Shown here piece by piece: positions 1-11,979 of a stretch of 64,000 nt of DNA (positions within the stretch are counted from its first letter, which is position 1; each line of letters begins with the position of its first letter). Position numbers and translations under genes: made by a program. The notes beneath the pieces are model-generated. The model ran no database searches, was not told where the DNA came from, and worked only from the letters and a program-made list of their open reading frames with translations. Source of the stretch: Dermanyssus gallinae (lineage: Eukaryota; Arthropoda; Arachnida; Mesostigmata; Dermanyssidae); assembly GCA_003439945.1 (NCBI GenBank), contig QVRM01005375.1, positions 1-64,000 of the forward strand. The letters run 5' to 3'.

Positions 1-810
1 GCCAGATTCGGTGAAGAGGGAGGTGGCAGAAATATACAAATCGAAACTCATTAAGTAATCCGAAATACGTACCGATGTGCCCGCCGGCATTGTACTCCAT
101 CACTCCATACTGCCATGATGGAGTATCCCTCGTCTCGATTTCCTAACCACATACTTGACCTTGTCTCCTGTAATCACTCTCTGAAAAACCCAGGGTGGTC
201 TGCTACAGCATGAGGTTCAATTCAGGATTTTTTTACGGGCGTTTATTTTCTGGAAATGCATTATTGTTAGAACGAATTTTGCCAATTGCTTAGCTTTCAA
301 CCTCCCTGATGGTGATTCCATTACTGAGTTCGATACCACGAACTTTTCAACGTTTTCTTCTGTGACTGAAGTCGAAGGTCTTTCTTTGGTCTCTTATACC
401 CAATAAGAATACAGAAAAAGACACGAATCGAAATTACAAAGCAGAGGCTATCCTGATAGAAGGTGCTCTACATATAAAAAACGGCGGGGGGGGGGGGCGT
501 AAAATATAAGTAATTAATAGCTGCACGTTATGCGCCGCTGGTATAAAAGGGTGATGTGTGTACGCACACTTATCAAGCGAGTAAAATCAATCAATCAGTC
601 ATTAAAACACCATGCTTCGAAACGCTGCTGGATAACCATAAGAGGTTCGTAACATTTTGACCACTTTACAACATATAATTTGTGTTCAACACACAACTTA
701 ATGCAGATTCGTTGGTCCCCCATTTCTATCGGCTCCTTAAAAATCGCCGAACCTCGTTTTCTTCACTTTTTTGAACCACACTCAAACAATAAACTACGCA
801 ACTGATTGGC
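1..810 (-). pseudogene. mariner-like transposase relic A (cut by window edge)
   Basis: Minus-strand remnant of a Tc1/mariner DD34D transposase. Reading leftwards from about position 190, the frame gives FQRVITGD, the block around the first catalytic Asp. The plus-strand words tgtaatcactctct, gcgtttatt and gaacctcgtt followed by actcaaacaataaac recur in the same order in the second mariner relic at 36.9-37.9 kb, which shows homology along most of this stretch. The C-terminal third would lie left of position 1. Frameshifts and stops are frequent, so it is non-coding. A G12 run at 486-497 lies inside it. No right-hand terminal inverted repeat was found, so the right boundary is approximate. Confidence 0.6.
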
Positions 811-2545
811 GAAATTTGGCCTGTGGGTGGCTGATGAAGGTGCTTCTAAGAAATACCAACCTGACGACCTTGGTTATCCCTTTTTCCAATTTTTTAAATT
901 CAAGGTACTAGAACTTGCCGATCTGCCGTCGTATATACATCGACAGGCTGGTGGTGAGTCCAAAATCCTCGCTTTTTACTCGGTTTGACCTTATTGGAGG
1001 CATAGCCGGTGGATTAGGAAACGATTCTAACAACATTGTCAATTAGCCAAGTCTGCATCATAAGAGTGTAACCTTTTCATGGCCTTTGTTTTTAACGAAT
1101 ATAGAAGTATATTCAAAGTTCAACAACACTTGGTGTACTCTGCAATTTATTACTCATGGTGTTGTACGTCCACTTCACTTATTGTTCTATTCTATTCTTA
1201 ATGACTGCATAGGTGGAAACACATATATAGAATAGACACACATTTCTATAGCGATTCCTTCCAGGAATTGTGTATTTGAGTTAATGCTAGTAGAAATTAA
1301 TATAAGTCCGTTCGTAAAAAGGTCTTTACTAGAATTATAGGATTAAAAGTGATCGTTATGACGTTTCGTATTATGATTTTCGTTTTTTGTTTATACTGAG
1401 CACAGAACTACTGCCCTCTTTTGTGTTACTGCGTGCTTCTTTCGTTCCTTTATTCCACAAGCGTCAACTCATTGGCTTCCCACTGCTCGCATTTTCTTCC
1501 GGTAAGTAGATTTTACAGAGAGCGTTTACAGACACAATAACGTCAAAGTACCTAATTTCAGCTGGCAATTGAAAGACCTTGGTAAAAAAAACATTGTTGA
1601 ACCCTAACGTTATTTGTTTTAATTATTCTGATCTCCCAGCGGTTATGGCAAGCTAATCGGGTGACAGTTGCGGCTTGCGTCAATCCCAGGACCATTCGCC
1701 AGCATCGCCATCATCATCATCACAATTAACAGCAAATATAGCCATAAACTGCACTGCTGAACACCTTGCGTTGCTCGCGCTTCTTACGGATTTCAACGAG
1801 CCTCCACTCTTAATATGTGGCTTAAAAATTATGGATATTTATCTACCTAAAACATTTATGGAGCTGGAATAAAGCGTTGTCGTATCCCCTCTTTAGCTGT
1901 GGTGCACTTTGTGGTTTGGAATGTGACTATCCTGGCTACCACAATCTAAAGAGGGGTCGCGATACTGTTCACGCGATGGGTCTCGAATGTTTACCGTATT
2001 GGTAAACCGTAGTCTACACATAAATGCGTGCTTTCAGACATTTATGATTTAATAGTGCGTTCTTACAGATAATATAAGCGCATTTTTGTTACGAAGATCT
2101 GGCCTTACGATACGATCTGTTGGCCGAATGTCTATAGGTATCTGCCATCTTAGCGCTAACAACTTTGGTTACATTTGACTTATACTAGGTACTTGAGGTG
2201 GAACAATTACCGGTTGTTTAAGGAGTCAGTCTAAATTGAGTTTAACAGCTATTCGTAAAAGTTCTAGCTTCCCACACTCGCTGCAATATTACGTAAGAGC
2301 ACTTAACCCTCTTTCACAAAAAGCATTGCTATTTTATTTACTGATGCTTGCAAAATACGCACATTAGCTTCTCTTCATTTACACACGGAGATCTAAGACA
2401 TATTTTAAATGCGTACAGTTACTTTGTTAAATTTTCAATGATAATTCAACTGTTTGTTTATTGACATTTCTTGTCGATAATTGCACACATTAATTTCAAG
2501 CTCCATTAAGCACATAGCTTGTTCAGAGCCTCTTTTATTAATAAT
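811..2545. other. unassigned AT-rich intergenic sequence
   Basis: No convincing coding signal. The small open frames at 806-988 and 1675-1872 have no recognisable motif. The only structure I see is an inverted repeat at 1886-1956. Confidence 0.5.
1886..1956. repeat. imperfect inverted repeat (hairpin)
   Basis: The left arm 1886-1903 (CCCCTCTTTAGCTGTGGT) pairs with the right arm 1938-1956 (ACCACAATCTAAAGAGGGG) at nearly all positions, around a loop of about 34 bases. It could be the end of a small fold-back element or chance. No target duplication is obvious. Confidence 0.45.
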
Positions 2546-2635
2546 AATGTATTTTTAATAACAATATATAATTAATATATGTCATTTTCACCTATTTACA
2601 ATATATTGCAACATGGTTGTATTTTTATATCACTT

Positions 2636-4375
2636 TTAACCAGATACCAAAGTTTCAAGATAATGCTCTTTGAGATCGCATTTGAATTTGAGCAGGGACT
2701 TTGTCTGCCTAACGGAGGCCAGAACTTTGTTCCAGTAGGAGGCCCCAATGTTTCTGATTGATAGCCTTGACTGGTTGGAGTTGGCGTGTGACAGAGTAAG
2801 CAGGTTTGATGCGTTACCCCTTGTAGATATGAGTGTTGTTGATGTTGCCAGACCATATAAGTTTGGATGCACTCCAATGAGTATACGCTTAATTTTAACT
2901 ACGAGACAGTATTCTATAAGTTTTGGGAACGGCAAAATGCTAATATTTTTGTATTGCGGTTGCACTGAATCTCGCATCCAGAGGTCCAGGGTTGTTCTCA
3001 GAGCTCGTTTTTGGAGTCGGTGAAGCGACCTGATAAGACGCATCTGTGTTAAGCCATAAACTTCCACAGCGTAAGTCAGTACTATGGACGTAGGCAAAAT
3101 ACATCGCCATCAGGCAGTTTTGGGGAAGAATTCGTCGAGCTCTGTATAGAGCTGCATTGCTGCCAGATATTTTCTTACGTATATGTGTGACATGCGCTTC
3201 AAAAGTCAGCTTCTCGTCCAACGTAACGCCTAGAAACTTCGTTTCCTTTAGAAGCGAAAGGGCTATGCCGTTGCACTGGAATCGGAGGGGATTGATCGTA
3301 ACGGACCCCGCGGGGAAAGGAATTGCATTACACCTGTTTTCCTCCAATTAATATAGAGACCGTTACTCCTGAACCATGATGATAACCTCTGAAGGTCCTC
3401 GCGGACCATAGCCTCTACCTCAGTTGGGGATTTCCCGACGAATAGGGCGGTGGTATCGTTCGCAACAAGGTCAACTTTGCACGTTTTGTTACGCTAAATA
3501 TGTCGTTAATACAGACGTTAAAGAGAAGTGGACCACCTATACTTCCCTGAGCCACTCCAACAGATATGTTTCTTACATCCGAGATCGCATTACCCACCTG
3601 AACAACTTGCCTCCTATTCGACATAAACGACCGCAGCCAAGACAAAAAAATATCATCCACTCCATGTCGAGTTAACTTTTTAATCAGAATATTTACATCA
3701 ACTGTATCAAATGCTTTTCTAAGATTTATAAATACGCCGGCGACTGTCTTTTTTAACATTAAGTTTCTGCGAACCTCCAACAAAATCCATGATGGGTACA
3801 GTCATCGACATTTTGGATCGAAAACCGAACTGACGCTGATTTAGGCCATTAAACATCTCAAAGTGTTCGTTCAACTGTTTATATATAGCTTTTTCAAAAA
3901 TCTTGGACATTGGAGGGAGGATATTGACCGGCCTGTAATTTTCCTTGCTTAGGTTGTCACCGCCTTTAAACAGTGGTACAACGCGATACAATGTGAGGGC
4001 CGTAGGGTAGATCCCCTGGTGTGTCGACAGATTAACTATGAATGCCACTGCGTCAGCAATAACGTCAGCAAAGTGTCTCAAGACTTGAGAGGGTATGTGA
4101 CCTTCTCCCACCGAGCAAATTTTGACCCTTTTCAGCAGGTAATGCACTCGATACACAGGGACCGGCCTAGGCGAAAATGGCTCGTGCAGTTCAGGTATCG
4201 ACATCGGTACCTCGTAAGCGGCCGAGCATTCGGCGTCAGCCGTTACGCAAGTTGAATAATAGTCATTAAGGATGTTAGAAAGTCGTACACAGTCTGTGAC
4301 TATCTCATCATCAATCTTCAGTTTGACACACTTTTTTCCTGGGCACCTCCCATAACTGGCTGGATGGCTTCCCAT
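2636..4375 (-). pseudogene. LINE copy 1: reverse transcriptase, catalytic box altered
   Basis: The RT palm and fingers are recognisable: ENYRPVNILPPMSKIFEKAI near 3900, FINLRKAFDTVDVNIL (box A) near 3700, VAQGSIGGPLLF (box B) near 3540. Box C lies in a different frame near 3465, where translation gives VANDTTALFVG. The expected ADD is therefore AND, so the first catalytic Asp of the pair is Asn. A frameshift also precedes it. Further down, INWRKT and FLGVTLDEKLTF (thumb) and a Jockey-type C-terminus follow. The enzyme cannot be functional. Confidence 0.8.
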
Positions 4376-4995
4376 GGGCTCCGCCGCTCCTGTATTCTAT
4401 CGCAAACAATCTTCCCATTAGCCTCCAGCCTGCAATTTCTTGAAAACGAGACAACTTTGTTTCTCAGTTTAACATACGCTTGACGCCTGCAGGCGTTAGG
4501 GTCACTGCGATACGCCGTATAGGCTGCCTCCTTCTCCTTTATCATTTCAAGCAGCTCGGCAGTGACCCATGGCTTACGTGACCGACCTTTGTTTAACTTT
4601 CGCCTAATTTCTCTTTTGCCCCTAGTCACTGCCGCCATCACTCTCTCGTTAAAGCAAACGCATGCAAACGCCTCGTCTACATCCGAGATATCGTATAAGT
4701 CGTTCCAGTTAGTTATTGTAAGTTCTGCCAATATTTGGTCGTATTTGTATTTATAGGTCATAAAGGCAAGTCGGCCTATTCTCTTAGAGACTACAGAAAT
4801 AAATGTTGCGTGGTGGTCCGAGAAGGTAGTTGTGAGAGCTCCAGATGCGAGTAACGACAACGTCTGCACGTTAGTATAGATGTGATCGATGGAAGTATTA
4901 TATGCGGTTTTTCTACGTATTGTGGTTGCCACCCTGGTTGACACATTAACAACTTCTTTATAGCAGAACTGTTCTAAAGTTTCAATTAAGTGCAT
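4318..4995 (-). pseudogene. LINE copy 1: endonuclease C-terminus and linker
   Basis: 225 residues open. Residues about 35-65 read SIDHIYTN then FSDHHATF, the terminal motifs of an APE-like endonuclease, whose normal role is nicking target DNA for target-primed reverse transcription. A basic linker follows (RKLNKGRSRKPWVTAEL), a stretch typical of the segment between EN and RT in Jockey/CR1 elements. The N-terminal catalytic part of the endonuclease is not in this frame and would lie above 5000. The frame overlaps the RT frame at 4318-4375 in another phase, showing a frameshift at the junction. Confidence 0.75.
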
Positions 4996-5000
4996 TAGAG

Positions 5001-5510
5001 TGTTTCGAAGAGCTCCGATCGACCATTTGGAATGAAGTCCTGAGGAGTGTACATAGATGGTACAACAACGCGATGTGTACCTGTGCCAAAGAACGACGTC
5101 ATCTTGCTCTTCTAAGTCCCAAAGGACGCATGCATTCGTAGCGACCTTTATCTCGGGGATGAGGGAAGATGTCCGCTGGCCATGTGGTGCTCGCGATTTT
5201 TCTTGTTAGGATGTCGGGATGGTCGCCCTTCGTGCCAAACGATTACCCCTGTCATCCAGAAGCCTCTGGCCTCGTTCTCCAGCCAACAGGTCCAGAATGT
5301 GTCCGGGACAGTACAAGTAGCTCCTCTGTCGAGGTAGATGCGTATAGAGCCGTGGATCCAGCTACCGGCGCCAGGAGCTTTTGCTTTGCCTTGGGCACCC
5401 CCGGATCAGAGGTTCCGGATTCTAGCGAAATATCTAAGGAGAGTTGCTTCTGAGAGATCGGTGTCCTGGACTTCAGCCGACCGAAGGCCTTTAGATTAGC
5501 CTGCGTCAAG
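5001..5510 (-). pseudogene. possible N-terminal endonuclease remnant of LINE copy 1
   Basis: Broken minus-strand frames contain RGQRLLD, ATIPTS and VATNACVLWDLEEQDDVV in the order expected between the core and end of an APE-type endonuclease, just upstream of the well-supported copy 1 fragment. A short stretch (a DLLAGER-like peptide near 5270) also resembles the gypsy gag relic near 18.9 kb, so assignment to the LINE is uncertain. The open frame at 5252-5509 on this strand has no recognisable motif itself. Confidence 0.3.
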
Positions 5511-6140
5511 TTGAGCCAGATTACATTTCTTGGTTCCGTATTATATCATCGGCACCAAATATTTGAAAAGACTAACCGCAAATAATTAGAGCATTTTGGG
5601 CTGCGGTATACTATTGAACGATTTAAGTTTCCATTGAATCGTCTGCATATGCCTGGTAAAACTTGTTGCTTGTGCGGAAAATATGATATCTGCATCAGAA
5701 AGGTGATCAATAAAATCAAATGTCATCGAATCTATATGTGTTTTTCGTCAAGCCTTTCCGGCAATCCTCCTCGTCGAAACATCATAGTTTTTGTCTTTGT
5801 CAGGTTATCTTGGGTAATTATAGTCTACATAAGGCTGTACAATTTTTAGAGAATTGTGTAGAAAAAATCTGCTGCTAGATCGTTAATTTACATTAAAGGT
5901 TCTACTGACTAATACCGCTCATGGATGGGAGAGCACTTATAATAAAAAGGGCTTAGTCCCTCTGAGCGACAGCAAGGAACGTAAGATAGAGAGGGTCGTT
6001 CGACTTGAGTAACCAGCTGAACGCTCTGCCGTCAGCGAATGCGTTGAAATTGTGGTCGTCGAAGTACACATGGAACTTCTACCTATAGCACTACCTATAG
6101 CATAGATGGCATTTTGAAGTATTTGCGCATGCAATTCCTG
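5511..6140. other. unassigned intergenic sequence
   Basis: No motif-bearing frame on either strand. The short frames at 5634-5849 and 5937-6134 look random. Confidence 0.45.
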
Positions 6141-6149
6141 GTTGGTTGA

Positions 6150-6300
6150 GAGGATGGGGAGACGACTGGACTTTAGTGAGTTGGAGTCTCACACTACCGG
6201 CCCACACTTAGAGACGAGTTTCCTGCAGTGGTATTCGTGTGTACAAACCGCATTTTCCAGTTCCTCTTCTACATATAAAGGAAACATTGTGTGTTTCCAT
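6150..6300 (+). repeat. orphan R1-type LINE 3' tail
   Basis: The stretch from 6160 reads gacgactggactttagtg, then a 5-bp hairpin (GTGAG, 7-base loop, CTCAC), then acactaccgg, and later cattttccagttcctc. The same order is seen at 21.71-21.80 kb in the 3' UTR of the R1-like insertion. No pol-coding sequence was recognised upstream, so it is a 5'-truncated copy or a SINE sharing the tail. Confidence 0.65.
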
Positions 6301-6999
6301 ATAGCAACTTTTTTCTGCTGGCGAGAGATGACGGCTCTCGGCAGCTGCCATGACCACCTCTATTAGCTATACCTCGCAAAAGTAAAATGCATGACAAATC
6401 CGATACAGATGGGGCAGCAGGAATCTGTTTATAGAGTACAAAGCCTGAAAAATTGTACGTAATAGAAGTTTTCTGTTAAGCGTTCTAAAGAGTGTCAAAT
6501 AGGCGCCAGTCTAGATGAATTCTACTAAACTTCTTTTTAAATCGAACATGGAAATTTGGATACATCCTGGACTGAACTCGTCAAATAAGTCTTAGTCTCC
6601 AAACAAAACCGCTTTCGTTTTGTCTGCTGCTACGCATCTTCTTTGGAAAAAGTCATCAGAGGTTAAACGCATAGATAATATGTGTACCATTAGTTAATAG
6701 ACCCTTTATTTTACAGTACAAGAGTTACCAGTACGACTTTTCTTGCCGTCGTTGTTAACAAACAGAGTATATTCTGCGTAAAAACAAGAAATAAACTTAA
6801 ACATAAAATTTATTTATTTCACATAAAAGAGCGTGTGGTACAATTATCATGGTCATATATGTATGGTTTTAAATATACGTACTTCTGAAAGAAAAAACTT
6901 AGCTAATCGCTAGGCGAGTGCTATTTGAAGGTGCATGCGCTCATTTGGCCATCCGCTAAGCAAACAGTCCGGTTACGGACTCACCGCGGGCCGCGGCTT
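6301..6999. other. unassigned AT-rich sequence
   Basis: No open frame above 60 codons and no recognisable repeat family. Confidence 0.45.
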
Positions 7000-8400
7000 T
7001 TGGAGTGATTGATCGCTGACTCTTTAGGTTATTGGAGCAAACATAAAAATATAAACATCTGTTGTCGAATAAACTGTCTCGTTATATTGGTCGGTGACTT
7101 CAATTTTCTGAATATTGGTCGGCAATCTCAAACTAGACTCAACGATTCAATGGAATCCAAATTTAGAAGAGCCTGCTATTTGGGAAATGGATTTCTAGCT
7201 AATTCACTCGTCTACTCATGTATCTGGGCCAATTCTTGATCTCCTTCTCACCACTGACGTGGATAAAGTGTGGCTATGATCCCCTCTCCCATAAAATGCG
7301 CTTATCGCGCCACATTGTTTAATGTTGTACTTGCTTTTAGTGACATAGTGCCGTCGAATACACAAAAGAATGAATGTTGCTCTCATGGCGAGTCATCTTT
7401 ATGGTCTTAAATGGGCTAGCTTTTTCATGGACTGGCCGAATGTGAATGTCATGTACACAAATTTTGTTGACTATGTTTATTGTTATTGAACTCGTTTATT
7501 GCGCTGGTTGACCAGTGTGAGTGCATTAAGGACATAATAGCTTAAAACATGAACTGAACTTTCGTGACTTTCGCTCGTTTTTACGGTAGGTCGATGAACG
7601 ACGAAAGGGAACTGAATCTCACTTTCCTATCAATTTAGGTCCTACAGTGGCTGTTACTGACTCAGAAAAAAACTGCGATTTACGTTGAACACTTTTCTAC
7701 TATTTTCTGTGCGCCTGGTCCAGACATTTCAGTCGCAAATAACCCACGCAACATTTCTTATCACGACGACTTGGTTACCCTCTCTGAGTTTGCAATATAT
7801 TAACTTCTTTCACAGCTTTACACCTGAAAACATTACTCCAATTAACACGTACAAAAATGTTTCCTTCGTGTTTGAAAGGGTTTAGAACGACGCCCTGTGT
7901 CGGACCTTTTAAGACCCATGTTATCACGCGTGTTTACAAGAAAAAGTTGAAACGCTGAATGTTGAGAACTACCGGCCAGTTTCGATGCAATGCTCGATAC
8001 TATGCTGCATTTTAAAAGAAAAAATTTGTTCATCTTTTAAATAAAGTCTTAACCGCTTGCTTGACCCTGCCCAACATAGTTTTACCATCAATCGGTCTAC
8101 ACGTGCACAGCTTTTGAAGATGACACAGGACTAGGATTTGTTTAGAAATGCTCGAAGAACGTTTCACTGCTCTATTTTGACCTAAAGAGCGCATTTGACA
8201 GAGTAGATCACTCTTATGCTCCACCAGTTGGAACATCTAGGTGACATATGCACAGTGCCATGGGTAAGGGCATTTTTGAGCAATTGTCAGGTTCAAGTAA
8301 AGGTTGGTGACAAACTTAGTCTTCCATACTCTTCATTATCTGGTGTGCCTCAAAGGGGATGTTTATCCCTTTTCTATGCAATTTTATTTAGGATATAAAT
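7000..8400 (+). mobile_element. LINE relic, family Y (EN and RT, plus strand)
   Basis: An APE-type endonuclease fragment at about 7070-7290 reads VILVGDFNF and, after a frameshift, ILDLLLTTDVDKV. RT follows in broken frames: NVENYRPVSMQCS near 7960, then YFDLKSAFDRVDHSLML (box A) near 8180, VRAFLSNCQVQV and LSGVPQRG (box B) near 8345. Homology ends near 8400 before box C. Two other loci belong to the same family: 13.5-13.96 kb and 61.69-62.74 kb share DNA words around the RT and the downstream ttcttgttcttcc segment. The many stops make it a fossil. Confidence 0.75.
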
Positions 8401-8455
8401 AACTCAAGTCAAAAGCACCTTTATTCAGGGATCATATATGTTAGATAGATAGATA

Positions 8456-9230
8456 GGTTTTATTATTCTTATGACGTCTTTCTATATGCACGCGATCTGT
8501 CAGTGACGACGGCTGATCACCCGGAGTTGTATATACAGAGGAAAACAGTTTGGAGAATGCCGCCGCTTTACTTCGGTTATTGTCAATGAGAACATTATGT
8601 ACTTTTAGTAAAGGGAGTTCCTTACGACCTTGGGGTTGCTTACTGGCGTAGCGTACTTCTCAACCGTGTCGAGGCCTTCCTAAGCTTCACTGAGATGCTT
8701 TCAGTCGCATCCTCATTCATGAGCTCCTCTAACCGTCGAACTTCGTTTCGATGACTTGTCGTGTTGGGATTGGTATTACTGTTTCTCTGGGGTGTAAATA
8801 CCTCGATAAGAAAGTGTGTATAATCGATAAATGTATTATACATCTGCTCAATGTCAACGCATCTTGCAAAGAACGTCATCCAGTTTACGCTCGCAAGATT
8901 TCTCTTGGCTGGTAGCATCACTTAAGTGCAGATTTGACCAGTCAGTGTCGGGCGTGTTAAAATCGCCAACCACGCAAGTAGGGTAATCGACATCAAGGCA
9001 GAATTCTAGAATATCTATTACATTTTCGATACGGGCCTTTCTTTGGACACCGGAGCCCGCATTGGTGACATAACAGCATATGATTCGAATGACAATGTGT
9101 TTATAGTGCAAGTCTACCGGTACGGTTTCCGAACCTGTGGGTATCTCAATTCGGCGGCAGTTTCGTCCTTTGAGCGTTAAACTCACGCTCCACTTTTAGT
9201 GCTCCGTTGTATCATGTACTTGGCCACCTT
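8456..9230 (-). mobile_element. LINE relic, family X (endonuclease and linker, minus strand)
   Basis: The minus-strand frame 8854-9186 contains YPTCVVGDFNTPDTDWSN, the GDFN block of APE-type endonucleases. The overlapping frame 8640-8921 continues with the EN tail and a charged linker. The part at 8465-8640 is homologous at the DNA level to 13.29-13.50 kb, for example the shared words ttatgacgtctttc and gtatatacagagga. The element is read towards lower coordinates and stops at a (TAGA)n-like motif near 8443, immediately against the oppositely oriented family Y relic. Confidence 0.7.
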
Positions 9231-10095
9231 TGCACGCAGAACCGCAAATGCACAACTGGTGGTTCTCGTGAAAAGCATGTTCAAATATACCGGGAGGTGA
9301 TAACCCCGCTCGAAGAGTTTCTCTCCTCTTTTTTTTTTATCTTGAGTCAAACTGCCGTACTAATTCCTGGGTGATATTTTACGTGACCGTTATCAAAGGC
9401 GAACAATTGCCGTACGCGAACTTATTTTGGCACGAAATTCCAGAAATTACAAAGATCGCAATCACACAGCAAATGATGAGCCAGTTGCAAAAGAGGCCGT
9501 ACTTATCCGATTCCCATGGAATGATGCACGTGGCGACTGTCTCATGGACGACTAGAGCATTGAATACGCCCAACTCCCCGACGCCCCGTCTGGCCTATTC
9601 TACTTCTGGCGTTCTACTCCGAAATGAAACATTCGAAGGGTATGCCGACATGTTCAGTTACAGTCGGATTTCTCTAAATGCTGGTGGATATGAGGCGTAC
9701 AAACCGACTCCTCGCTTTGCTTCAACAAGCTAAGCAGTCGTTTCGAGCACAACGGAAAATATCTCTCAAGCTCAAGGTTGATGATATACATTTGAAAGTG
9801 TTACTAATCATTTTAGTTGTAGTTGTACATAATCAGTATCGCAGCAAGTCAATCGGTACATTTAAGTCAGTACTTGCAATAATAATAATAATTTGGGTTA
9901 CGACCCACGTCCATGGATGAGCATAATCTCCATCCTGTCTGTTTCCACTAAATTTTCTTTTTTTTTACAGTAGCGGTACACGTGGCAGAATGTTGCGGAG
10001 AGATAGATGACTGTAGCGTTGTAGTCTACGGGTCCACACTTACTGCTGACGAAACTTGCGTGAATGTACCCTATATATCAGAGAAATTAAGTAGA
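9231..10095. other. unassigned sequence
   Basis: A 120-codon frame at 9371-9733 on the plus strand has no motif I recognise and no splice context that supports it. A T10 run lies near 9332 and a short (AAT)n tract near 9880. Confidence 0.4.
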
Positions 10096-10099
10096 AAAA

Positions 10100-10930
10100 G
10101 ACGTGTTAGTTAGTGGTCGTGGCGGTTGTAGTCGTGCACACGACGATCACTGTAGCAACCTTAAACAGCGCGGCAGCAGCGGAAACCTGAGGAGGATCGA
10201 CAAAACGCGTCTTCACCGTCTGTTGCCCCATCCCGCTCGTGTGTCCGATTTTCTGTCTGTCTGTTGGTCTTCGAACATCTCATCTCTGTTTATTGATTAC
10301 AGTTTCGTTGGAGTGGCTGTAACGCCGCGTGCAGCAAAATCATCGATGATCATGACGACGACGGCGGCGATGATGATGACGATGGTGATCGAGCGCTGTT
10401 TTAACAACGAAAATCTAGCGCGGTCGTCACCGCAAACGAAAGGAGGGGGGAGCAGGGGTGGTGGGTGGACGACTGCCGACTACAGCGTCTGCTTGCGGTT
10501 TGTCCTCTCAAGGAGGACATGCTTGTTCTTGTCCGACTCGCTATCCGTGCTTGTGCGTGAACCTGTTTCCATCGGTCACGTAGTTCGCGATGTGGAGGAA
10601 ATTGTTGTTGTTGTTGTTGTTGTTGTTGTATCTCGTTGACTTGCTCTGCACGTAATCGGCGACGTCGTTGTCGTCGTCGTCTTGTTGGTCGATTAGAGTT
10701 TGTCGGAGATTGTGACGAGCACGTGCAAGTACACTTGCTCTTGTCTCTCTCAAGACTGCCCGAGGCTGCCTCGCGGCCGAGATTCGCTACATGGCGGTGG
10801 CGATGGTGGCGGCGGCGGCAGCGGCGGTGGTGGTGAGCGCCGTCATGATCTGCGTCGACCAGTGGACCCATGGCCGCCTCAACACAGCTCGTGTCTAGTT
10901 TTGTTTACGTTATGCGTCGCACAATGTTTA
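10100..10930. other. GC-rich triplet-repeat island 1
   Basis: CpG-rich low-complexity DNA with a (TTG)9 run at 10602-10629 and further GGC/GGT runs near 10800-10835. Overlapping open frames appear on both strands (up to 178 codons) with biased, repetitive residues, which is what such DNA gives without being coding. It resembles islands at 23.8-25.3 and 44.2-45.7 kb and could be a promoter or a 5' UTR exon of a long-intron gene; this is inference only. Confidence 0.45.
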
Positions 10931-11243
10931 GGTTAGAAAGCGCAGTTCCAAGCCAAACGAACTGTTTGGTATCAGGGCCTAACGACGCAGTTGGCTCCAA
11001 TAACCCGCGTGACCACAAGACACGCGCGAAGAAGAGCGAGTGAATGGGTGGAGAGACGAAGCTGTTACGTGTTAGTTAGAAGGCTGTAACCCCTGATTTA
11101 TCAAGATCATCATGCGTTACTTATCATTGTGTCGAGTTCGCACAAACGGCTTAGCAAAGGAAAGCGTGATGGAATTCAACTTCACGTTTTGTACCGCACA
11201 AATGACCAGCTGACATCGCCACAATGACAGCGGCGACATCGTC
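10931..11243. other. unassigned flank of LTR element
   Basis: No coding or repeat signal recognised between GC-rich island 1 and the LTR that begins at 11244. Confidence 0.4.
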
Positions 11244-11553
11244 TGTAGTGTCCACCATCCCCATGACCGGGCGGCGACCGTTACGAGTTCGCCATTCTCT
11301 CGCTCAAACAACACACGTTGCCTGGCTCGCACCAACGACTACTGACTCATTTATTCTCATGCCTCCTTATATACTCACAGATTGCCCGCGCATTTAGTGA
11401 CTTCCCGCGTCTTCGCTAGTAGAGTGGCGGCATCTTCTATTTGGCGCTATATATTGAGCTTGTTTCGGCATTGCCGCCAATATCCAGCGGCCAATATCGC
11501 GGGCATAGACGCCATCTGTGCCCGCGCTGCTTAACGGACACTGCTATCCTACA
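11244..11553 (-). repeat. 3' LTR of the non-autonomous element
   Basis: On the minus strand it starts TGTAG at 11553 and ends CTACA at 11244, a perfect 5-bp terminal inverted pair as expected of an LTR. Length 310 bp. The junction with outside sequence at 11244 coincides exactly with where the two repeat copies stop matching. Confidence 0.7.
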
Positions 11554-11565
11554 TCCCCCCCCCCC
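11554..11565 (-). other. polypurine tract
   Basis: On the minus strand an uninterrupted G11 run followed by A sits directly against the TG start of the 3' LTR, the position where plus-strand DNA synthesis is primed in LTR retroelements. Confidence 0.6.
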
Positions 11566-11979
11566 AGGCCTGTTTTAAATTCTACCCCGTCTTTACTCAC
11601 GAACTCCCGTAAATGGCTTGGTGCGCGTCTAACGGGCCGTGGACGTCCTTCAGAGCGGTGCGTTGTCGTCTTCATGTTCATCATGTGGCGCACCCGGCGG
11701 CGGCTGGCCTCCGTATACTGACCCAGTCGTCGGGCACGACCGCACGAACCTGGTTCCGACTGCCGTTCTTCTCATGTCTGCGTGCTCCTTCGGTTCGTCC
11801 ACTCGCGCTCGCTCATCCTCATGTGCATCCTCCGCCGCCTCCAGGCATTCGCCGTTGGCCCAACGATCCCAGCGTGGCCGCTTCTCCACGCCGATCGCCT
11901 GCACATTCTGCCGCGTTCGTACGCTTCCGGCCGAAATGGCCACACTTTCGGCTCCTCATTTATTTTGCCGGGCACATTT

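Larger units (their letters stand above)
2550..5000 (-). mobile_element. Jockey/CR1-like non-LTR retrotransposon, copy 1 (degenerate)
   Basis: In minus-strand order the region holds the end of an APE-type endonuclease (SIDHIYTN near 4890, then SDHH near 4820), a basic linker, a reverse transcriptase and a C-terminal tail (RALRTTLDLW, HPNLYGL). The open frames at 4318-4995, 3719-4375, 3415-3783, 2940-3347 and 2636-3097 are in shifting frames, so several frameshifts separate the domains. The same family is present at 19.93-22.19 kb on the plus strand, including the matching stretches VQVGNA, SDxRN and ALRTTLDLW. The 3' end is placed near 2550 because homology stops in AT-rich sequence. Clade assignment (Jockey versus CR1) is by motif feel only. 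Confidence 0.8.

Noticed and set aside
9371..9733. 120-codon plus-strand gene
   Set aside because: No domain and no supporting splice or promoter signal; a chance open frame is the simpler reading.
10103..10871. 178- and 156-codon frames in the GC-rich island
   Set aside because: Triplet repeats keep several frames open; poly-Val and poly-Gln runs and no motif.
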